Part shown: positions 1-4,507 of the stretch, one piece after another
How the letters are laid out: each line of letters opens with the position of its first letter
Numbering within the stretch: the first letter of the stretch is position 1
Assembly (NCBI GenBank): GCA_003135995.1
Contig: PNBM01000303.1
Coordinates: forward strand, 1 to 6,459
Direction of reading: 5' to 3'
DNA: 6,459 nucleotides
DNA from: Ignavibacteriota bacterium
GTDB lineage: Bacteria; Bacteroidota; Ignavibacteria; Tepidaquicellales; Tepidaquicellaceae
Notes under the pieces: generated by a model
Databases searched by the model: none
What the model was told of the DNA's origin: nothing
The model's input: the letters and a program-made list of their open reading frames with translations, nothing else
Made by a program: the position numbers and the translations under genes

Positions 1-73
1 AAGTAAATAATTCACAACAAAATAATTTAAATAAAAAAGAAAATAAATAATAACAAACAAGTTATTATATCAT

Positions 74-103
74 AAGCCCGGAATGCACTTCCGGGCTTTT
101 TTT
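74..103 (+). terminator. Rho-independent terminator of an upstream transcript
   Basis: A perfect 10-bp stem (AAGCCCGGAA at 74-83 pairing with TTCCGGGCTT at 89-98) closes a 5-nt loop (TGCAC) and runs into seven Ts (97-103). It would end a plus-strand transcript entering from the left. A frame open from the left edge (frame 3) stops with TAA at 48-50, 23 bases before the stem. That could be the C-terminal end of the upstream gene, but too little is present to say so. The terminator separates the electron-transfer operon starting at 492 from whatever lies upstream. Confidence 0.9.
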
Positions 104-106
104 ATG

Positions 107-210
107 AATTCCAATTCCCATTTCCCAATTTCCAATCTTCCCATTTTCCCACTTCCCCAAATCCCCAAATCCCCATTTTCCATTTTCCATTTTCCCATTT
201 TCCATTTTCC
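107..210. repeat. G-free degenerate tandem repeat with quadruplex-type motif
   Basis: There is no G on the plus strand for 104 bases. The tract is made of degenerate 7-8-nt units such as CCATTTT, CCCATTTT and CCCCAAAT. On the minus strand this gives runs of Gs: 174-148 reads GGGG-ATTT-GGGG-ATTT-GGGG-AAGT-GGG, which meets the usual G-quadruplex pattern of four G-runs with short loops. A further GGG lies at 142-140. Frames across it on both strands give only low-complexity peptides rich in F/P/I or W/G/K, so it is not coding. It lies directly after the terminator. Confidence 0.75.
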
Positions 211-491
211 GCTCTTACCAAAACAAATAAAACCATTTTATTTAACAAAAAAATTTGATAAATTAAAATACTACTAAAAGTTATAAGGTATAAAGCGAAT
301 TCCACAGTTATATAGCCGAAAATACTGAAATGTTTTCCTATCTCAGATTTTATTATTATTCAAAAGTCTTACTTCTTAAATTTTCTCAAACTGTGAAAAA
401 TCATCCGATGTTACTAATCTATTTTTAGTAATATTCATTTGAATATAATTTAATTTTTATAAATAACTATTAATTAATAATACACCTTATA
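211..491. other. AT-rich gene-free leader of the operon
   Basis: No ORF with coding character and no RNA gene was seen. The only structures noted are the inverted repeat and TATAAT box at 408-449, listed separately. There is no clear Shine-Dalgarno sequence just before the ATG at 492 (the preceding bases are TAATACACCTTATA), unlike the other three genes of the window. Confidence 0.6.
408..449 (+). promoter_or_regulatory. Candidate promoter/operator of the operon
   Basis: TTACTAA (411-417) and TTAGTAA (425-431) form a perfect 7-bp inverted repeat around a 7-nt spacer. Allowing one G-T pair, pairing extends to 408-434. Thirteen bases after the right arm is TATAAT (444-449), a perfect -10 hexamer without a recognisable -35 box. 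The inverted repeat sits where the -35 region would be, as for a promoter needing an activator or blocked by a dimeric repressor. The region is very AT-rich, so chance matches are likely and the regulator is unknown. Confidence 0.3.
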
Positions 492-1427
492 ATGAAAAAC
501 CTTAATAGGCGCGATTTCTTAAAGTCAACAGCTCTTGGTGTTTCAGCCGTAGCTCTCGGCGCAACATCTGTCAAAGGTGCGGATAAAACACTTTCAGAAG
601 ACAGAATCGGAATACTCGTCGACACCGCTGTCTGTATAGGTTGCCGTAATTGTGAGTGGGCTTGTCGTGTCGCACACGATATGCCGACAAAAGAACTTGA
701 AAGTTATTCCGACAATTCGGTTTTCAAAGAATACAGGCGTCCGGATAAAACAGCATTAACGGTAGTTAATCAATTTGAAAATGAAAAGAATCCGCTTTTA
801 CCGGTTTATGTAAAAAATCAGTGTATGCATTGTGAGCGTCCGGCTTGCGTTTCAGCCTGCATAGTCGGTGCATTAACAAAACAGGCAGATGGAAGCGTTA
901 TATGGGACGATGATAAATGTATTGGCTGCAGGTATTGTATGGTCGCCTGCCAGTTTCAGATTCCATCTTATGATTATGATAAATCAATTGACCCGCATAT
1001 CAGGAAATGTGATTTATGTTTTGAGCGCCGGAAAAAAGAAAAGCTGCCGGCTTGCGTTAATATCTGTCCGAATGAGGCACTTCTATTTGGTAAGCGAAGT
1101 GAAATCATACAAATTGCAAAGAACAGAATAAAAAGAAAACCTGATGAATATATAGACCATATTTATGGGGAATTCGAAATTGGCGGAACGTCTTGGATGT
1201 ATATCGCAGGAAAAAATTTCGAAAAACTTAAAATGCCTCCGCTTGGAAATAATCCCGCACCCGGAATTTCCGAATCAATTCAACACGGAATTTTTGCTTA
1301 TTTTGTTCCTCCCGTTGCATTATATGCGCTTCTTGGTACTGTTATGTGGATTACAAGACGACGCAACGGAGAAAATGATGAAGAAAATATTTTAAAGCCT
1401 CATGATGAGAAAGGAGAAAACAAATGA
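492..1427 (+). CDS. HybA-like Tat-exported 4x[4Fe-4S] ferredoxin subunit
   Basis: A 311-residue electron-transfer subunit of the HybA/NrfC/DmsB family. Residues 5-11 (NRRDFLK) are a twin-arginine export motif followed by a hydrophobic stretch ending near KGA at 28-30, which fixes the start although no Shine-Dalgarno is visible. Sixteen cysteines form four cluster sites: C48-C51-C54-C58, C111-C114-C119-C123, C143-C146-C149-C153 and C173-C176-C188-C192, the full set for four [4Fe-4S] clusters. Residues 266-287 are a single C-terminal membrane helix, as in E. coli HybA, so the Fe-S domain should lie in the periplasm, anchored to the membrane. The stop overlaps the next start (ATGA, 1424-1427). 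The family relays electrons between a quinone-reactive membrane subunit and a periplasmic redox partner. No hydrogenase subunit is next to it, so the HybA name describes homology and not a shown hydrogenase role. Confidence 0.94.
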   Translation: MKNLNRRDFLKSTALGVSAVALGATSVKGADKTLSEDRIGILVDTAVCIGCRNCEWACRVAHDMPTKELESYSDNSVFKEYRRPDKTALTVVNQFENEKNPLLPVYVKNQCMHCERPACVSACIVGALTKQADGSVIWDDDKCIGCRYCMVACQFQIPSYDYDKSIDPHIRKCDLCFERRKKEKLPACVNICPNEALLFGKRSEIIQIAKNRIKRKPDEYIDHIYGEFEIGGTSWMYIAGKNFEKLKMPPLGNNPAPGISESIQHGIFAYFVPPVALYALLGTVMWITRRRNGENDEENILKPHDEKGENK

Positions 1428-2656
1428 TACCGTGGCCTATTAAAAATAAATTTCTTACTCCGGGAGTCTTCATATTAATTATCATAGCTCTTAACGGATT
1501 GGCATTTTTATCAATCAGATTTGTAAGCGGAATCGGAGCCGTTACTAATCTTGATAATGTTACACCGTGGGGTCTGTGGATTGGCGTCGATGTTGCCGCA
1601 GGCGTGGCTTTAGCGGCAGGCGGTTTCACTTCAGCCGCTCTCGGACATATTTTTCACCGCGAGGATTATAATGTTATAGTTCGTCCCGCTTTATTAACCG
1701 CAATGCTCGGATATACTTTTGTTGCTTTTGCCGTGTTCTCTGATATTGGGAGATTTTATTATATCTGGCATCCGCTGATTATGTGGAACGGAAATTCTGC
1801 TTTGTTTGAAGTCGGAATATGTGTTATGATTTATATGACTGTGCTTTATATAGAATTTCTGCCAATCGTAACCGAAAGATTTATCGGCAGGGTAGATTTG
1901 CCTGAATTCCTGAGTTTTCTGAATAAACCGGTTGATAATTTATTAAGATACCTTGACAATCGCCTCTCTTTAACTATGTTCATATTTATTATTGCAGGTG
2001 TTGTACTTTCTACACTTCATCAATCTTCACTTGGCACTCTCATGGTTATCGCAGGACAAAAAATGCATCCGCTCTGGCAAACTCCTGTACTGCCTTTGTT
2101 ATTCCTGCTTTCAGCTATATCGGTTGGATTTCCTATGGTGATGTTCGAGTCATTAATAGCTTCCCGCAGTTTTAAATTAAAACCCGAAATGAAAATATTA
2201 TCAAGACTCGGCAGTATGGTTGCGCCTATAATCGGAGTTTATCTTGCAGTTAAATTAGGAGATTTATTCATTCGCGAAACTTTTAAATATATTTTCATTC
2301 TTGATACAACTGCCTGGATGTTCATCGCTGAAATGGGATTGATGATTATAGCTTTTATACTTTTCCTTTCAAAAAAAATTACAAGTTCTCCGTTGGGACT
2401 TTTCACGGCATCGACATTTGTAATCGCAGGCGTATTGCTAAATCGTTTTAACAACTTTGTTATTGCTTATAATCCGTTTTTTAATCCTACAAAATATTAT
2501 CCGTCTTTTGGTGAAATATCGGTTACGTTAGGCTGCATTGCCTTACTTGTGCTTGTGTATAGAACTATTGTTATGATTTTTCCTGTCATTAGTCAGGAGA
2601 GAACAGACTTAAATAAAAAAATTGTTGAATTTTATAATTCAAAAAACGGGAGATGA
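1424..2656 (+). CDS. HybB/NrfD-family integral membrane quinone oxidoreductase subunit
   Basis: A 410-residue, strongly hydrophobic protein of about HybB length with roughly ten membrane helices (near 13-33, 52-76, 87-107, 124-146, 183-207, 219-241, 264-280, 296-315, 327-345, 365-388). HybB-type signatures are PWGLWIGVDVAAGVALAAGG (48-67), SDIGR followed by WHP (106-117), STLHQSSLGTL (196-206) and YYPSFGEI (358-365). NrfD-family subunits bind quinone in the membrane and exchange electrons with the Fe-S partner; unlike true cytochromes b they carry no haem, despite common names such as 'b-type cytochrome subunit'. The start is supported by AAGGAG at 1411-1416, 7 nt upstream, and by the 4-bp overlap with the preceding gene. 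Its own stop overlaps the next gene in the same way, indicating translational coupling. Menaquinol oxidation is the likeliest direction but cannot be read from sequence. Confidence 0.94.
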   Translation: MIPWPIKNKFLTPGVFILIIIALNGLAFLSIRFVSGIGAVTNLDNVTPWGLWIGVDVAAGVALAAGGFTSAALGHIFHREDYNVIVRPALLTAMLGYTFVAFAVFSDIGRFYYIWHPLIMWNGNSALFEVGICVMIYMTVLYIEFLPIVTERFIGRVDLPEFLSFLNKPVDNLLRYLDNRLSLTMFIFIIAGVVLSTLHQSSLGTLMVIAGQKMHPLWQTPVLPLLFLLSAISVGFPMVMFESLIASRSFKLKPEMKILSRLGSMVAPIIGVYLAVKLGDLFIRETFKYIFILDTTAWMFIAEMGLMIIAFILFLSKKITSSPLGLFTASTFVIAGVLLNRFNNFVIAYNPFFNPTKYYPSFGEISVTLGCIALLVLVYRTIVMIFPVISQERTDLNKKIVEFYNSKNGR

Positions 2657-3861
2657 TGATGAAAAAAGTTTATTTTTTATATATACCATTAATTCTGATA
2701 ATTTGTATTGCAGGCTCGAATTTATTGCCTAAAGGTTTGACGAAAAAATTCGATGCTGACAAAGGAAATTTTTCTAAAGAGAATCAAAATAATAATTTAA
2801 CTCACGTTGAATCGGATTTCACAAATCAAACACTCACCTGTAAATCCTGTCACGAAACCGAATACCCGACAAAGAATGACCCGGGTTTACGTAAATGTCC
2901 GCGATTTGATATGATTTCGAAATTTCCTACATTTAATAAAGGTCCGGAAGTTGTGGATATTAAAGAAATGTCGGATAAATATACCGATGTTGTTTTTTCA
3001 CACAAAATACATTCGCAAATGTCGGAGATGTCCATAGGTTGTACGGATTGCCATCATTATAATACGACGGGACCCGTTTTAAACTGCCGTGAATGTCACG
3101 AACAAAACCGTTCCCGCGAAGATGTCTCTGTTCCCGACCTGAAAGCCGCTTTCCATCGTCAGTGCATGGGATGTCATAAACAATGGAGTCACGACAATGG
3201 ATGCAGTACACAATGTCATTCAAATAAAGGTACAGATGTAAAAAATCGTGACAGGCAGGAAATGCTGGATAAAAAACATCCGAAGGTCACCGAACCCACA
3301 AAAATGATTTGGGAAACAAATTCCGCCGCCGGTAAAATTGTTACCTTCTTTCACAATGAACATAATCAGTTATTCAAAATAAATTGCAACACCTGTCATA
3401 AACAGGAAAACTGTACGAAATGTCACGATGTAAATAATCCTAAGGATGATAAAAATCCAATCGGGATAAAAAAATCTTTTGAAGACCATCATAAACCCTG
3501 CATGAACTGTCATAACGAAAATGCCTGTGAAAAATGTCATAAAGAAAAAGAAATGACTCCGTTTAATCACAGCAGTTCGGCAGGCTGGACTTTAAAAAAT
3601 TATCACAGCCGTCTTGCGTGTGAAAAATGTCACGGTAACAGTATGCCCTTTAAAAAACTGGATAACAATTGCACTTCCTGTCATAAAAATTTTGCACCCG
3701 GAAAATTCGACCATAAGCTTGCAGGTTTAACATTATCTGAAAATCATAAGGAAATGGAATGCGAAAATTGTCATTTGAAAAATGATTTTTCAAAACCACC
3801 GGATTGCAAAACGTGCCACGATGATAAATCTTTCCCCGCACAATCACCCGGGAAGAGGTAA
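2653..3861 (+). CDS. Multihaem cytochrome c (12 CXXCH + 1 CX3CH), cytochrome c3-like
   Basis: A 402-residue exported cytochrome. A hydrophobic segment at about 6-21 is an uncleaved anchor or signal peptide; the cysteine at 18 lacks a good lipobox (LIIC). Haem motifs begin at C63, C130, C145, C171, C184 (CSTQCH, three residues between cysteines), C245, C254, C283, C292, C323, C340, C370 and C385. They group as one N-terminal haem plus three four-haem blocks (130-189, 245-296, 323-389), with extra histidines such as H117, H120, H168, H234, H237, H279, H280, H318, H354 and H365 available as distal ligands, as in class III cytochromes. Residues 304-344 and 352-389 are an internal two-haem duplication. 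Three ATGs in a row (2653, 2656, 2659) offer starts; the first overlaps the preceding stop, while GGGAG at 2648-2652 is better spaced for the third. It probably accepts electrons from the Fe-S/NrfD pair and passes them to periplasmic or outer-membrane cytochromes. Confidence 0.93.
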   Translation: MMMKKVYFLYIPLILIICIAGSNLLPKGLTKKFDADKGNFSKENQNNNLTHVESDFTNQTLTCKSCHETEYPTKNDPGLRKCPRFDMISKFPTFNKGPEVVDIKEMSDKYTDVVFSHKIHSQMSEMSIGCTDCHHYNTTGPVLNCRECHEQNRSREDVSVPDLKAAFHRQCMGCHKQWSHDNGCSTQCHSNKGTDVKNRDRQEMLDKKHPKVTEPTKMIWETNSAAGKIVTFFHNEHNQLFKINCNTCHKQENCTKCHDVNNPKDDKNPIGIKKSFEDHHKPCMNCHNENACEKCHKEKEMTPFNHSSSAGWTLKNYHSRLACEKCHGNSMPFKKLDNNCTSCHKNFAPGKFDHKLAGLTLSENHKEMECENCHLKNDFSKPPDCKTCHDDKSFPAQSPGKR

Positions 3862-3883
3862 GGAAATATTCGGGAAGAGGTAA
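3849..3883 (+). repeat. 13-bp direct repeat spanning the cytochrome stop codon
   Basis: CGGGAAGAGGTAA occurs at 3849-3861 and again at 3871-3883, a 22-bp period. The first copy encodes the last residues of the cytochrome and its TAA stop; the second lies in the intergenic region. It looks like a small slippage duplication. Confidence 0.7.
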
Positions 3884-3908
3884 AGTATAATTTCTTTCGT
3901 TTAATACT

Positions 3909-4213
3909 TGTCATTCCCGCGCATGCGGGAAACGTTCTGTGTTCAGCGAAGCTAATCCAGGCGTAACATAAGAGAATCTAATAACTGTTTTTTAAGATTT
4001 GTCATTCCCGCGAAAGCGGGAAACGTTCTGTGTTCAGCGAAGCTAATCCAGACGAAACATAAGTGAATCTAAAAACGGTTGTTTAAGAATTGTCATTCCC
4101 GCGCATGCGGGAAACGTTCTGTGTTCAGCGAAGCTAATCCACACGAAACATAAGAGAATCTAAAAACGGTTGTTTAAGAATTGTCATTCCTGCGAAAGCG
4201 GAAATCCGGAAAA
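3909..4213. repeat. 91-bp hairpin-bearing tandem repeat array (REP-like), 3 full units + partial
   Basis: Units begin with TGTCATTCC at 3909, 4000, 4091 and 4182, exactly 91 bp apart. The first three are complete; by hand count units 1/2, 2/3 and 1/3 differ at 9, 4 and 7 positions. Each opens with a 7-bp stem TTCCCGC/GCGGGAA around a four-base loop, GCAT in units 1 and 3 and GAAA in unit 2 (stems at 3914-3931, 4005-4022, 4096-4113). The fourth has a decayed stem (CCTGC/GCGGA), goes straight to AATCC and then diverges. A period of 91 is not a multiple of three, so this is not coding. The core resembles the widespread ATTCCC-N8-GGGAAT class, of which neisserial dRS3 is one example. Confidence 0.93.
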
Positions 4214-4325
4214 TTTAACATACGAGTAAATGAACAATAAAACTTATTATGTTTCAATACTTGCGAACAAAGATTTAATAACTAAAATCGAAATTGAAAA
4301 TTTAAGAATAAAAAGAAAAAAACTG

Positions 4326-4342
4326 TTTTCCGTCTGGATTCC
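4326..4342 (-). repeat. Inverted partial copy of the 91-bp repeat
   Basis: CGTCTGGATT at 4331-4340 is the exact reverse complement of AATCCAGACG in repeat unit 2 (4045-4054). With flanking bases (TTTTCC on the left, CC on the right) it also forms an imperfect inverted repeat with GGAAATCCGGAAAA at 4200-4213. The segment between, holding the short GIY-YIG-like ORF, is therefore bounded by facing repeat ends. Confidence 0.6.
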
Positions 4343-4354
4343 AACTGTAGTTTT

Positions 4355-4371
4355 TCCCGATAAAATCGGGA
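4355..4371. repeat. TCCCGAT/ATCGGGA hairpin
   Basis: A perfect 7-bp stem, TCCCGAT (4355-4361) with ATCGGGA (4365-4371), encloses an AAA loop. It lies just beyond the inverted repeat copy, where the mirror-image GC hairpin of a complete repeat would be expected. No T-run follows, so it is not a standard terminator. Confidence 0.65.
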
Positions 4372-4408
4372 CTTGAATAACAAAAAGCCGCGGAATAATA
4401 ATTATACA

Positions 4409-4436
4409 TTAACCTTTTCACATTCCTTCCTATAAT
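4409..4436 (+). promoter_or_regulatory. Candidate sigma70-type promoter for the secreted protein gene
   Basis: TATAAT at 4431-4436 is a perfect -10 box, preceded at 16 bp by TTAACC (4409-4414; 4 of 6 matches to TTGACA). Transcription would start near 4443, leaving a leader of about 65 nt. The region is AT-rich and the TAnnTTTG box of Bacteroidetes promoters was not seen, so this is only a candidate. Confidence 0.35.
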
Positions 4437-4495
4437 AATTATTTTTGCAGTCTATTAATAATATATATTGCTTAAATTATTATAACTAATTCATT

Positions 4496-4500
4496 GGAGG
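4496..4500 (+). promoter_or_regulatory. Shine-Dalgarno site fixing a TTG start
   Basis: GGAGG lies 7 nt before TTG at 4508-4510. The codons after TTG are AAA AAA TTG TTA and give a standard signal peptide (MKKLLFTLL), while the first in-frame ATG is far downstream inside the repeats (about 4731). TTG is therefore the start. Confidence 0.85.
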
Positions 4501-4507
4501 GATTAAT

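Larger units (their letters stand above)
4230..4376 (+). pseudogene. Possible remnant of a GIY-YIG nuclease gene, 48 codons
   Basis: An ATG at 4230 opens 48 codons ending in TGA at 4374-4376. The start MNNKTYYVSILANK resembles the first strand of small GIY-YIG nucleases (UPF0213/YhbQ-like, typically YYVYILASK or YYVYILTNK), in which YYV corresponds to the 'GIY' strand. The YIG element, the catalytic arginine and glutamate and everything beyond are missing: residues 16-32 are lysine- and isoleucine-rich filler. The end (VWIPTVVFPDKIGT) is only the translation of the inverted repeat, whose usual version reads VWIPAFAGMT. The intact family is normally about 80-100 residues. There is only a weak GAG as ribosome binding site. 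It could be a chance ORF, as the similarity rests on about a dozen residues judged from memory. Confidence 0.35.
3862..4507. other. Intergenic region filled by repeats and a gene remnant
   Basis: This 646-bp stretch holds no intact gene. In order it contains a 13-bp duplication of the cytochrome gene end, three 91-bp tandem repeats and a truncated fourth, a short ORF resembling the start of a GIY-YIG nuclease, an inverted copy of part of the repeat, a TCCCGAT/ATCGGGA hairpin, and an AT-rich leader for the next gene. ATAATAATTAT occurs twice (4395-4405 and 4432-4442) in that leader. No classical T-run terminator follows the cytochrome operon; the repeat hairpins are the nearest strong structures. 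Confidence 0.7.

Noticed and set aside
83..277. Plus-strand ORF of 64 codons over the terminator and G-free tract
   Set aside because: It starts inside the terminator loop, has no ribosome binding site and translates the short repeats into F/P/I/H low-complexity sequence.
102..305. Minus-strand ORF of 67 codons with WENGKWKMG-like repeats
   Set aside because: The repeated peptide is just the reverse reading of the low-complexity tract. No start signal or family resemblance was seen.
487..493. TATAAT at 488-493 as a promoter
   Set aside because: It overlaps the start codon of the Fe-S protein, so transcription from it would begin inside the gene; it is explained by AT-rich composition.
2703..2720. 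Lipoprotein signal at C18 of the cytochrome
   Set aside because: The residues before the cysteine are LII, and a lipobox needs a small residue (G, A or S) directly before it.
3909..4213. CRISPR array
   Set aside because: Units are 91 bp and nearly identical throughout, with no short repeat/unique spacer alternation; the hairpin-bearing unit is itself the repeat.
4355..4371. Intrinsic terminator for the cytochrome operon
   Set aside because: The hairpin is stable but followed by ACTTGAATAAC, not a T-run, and it lies about 490 bp after the last stop codon.
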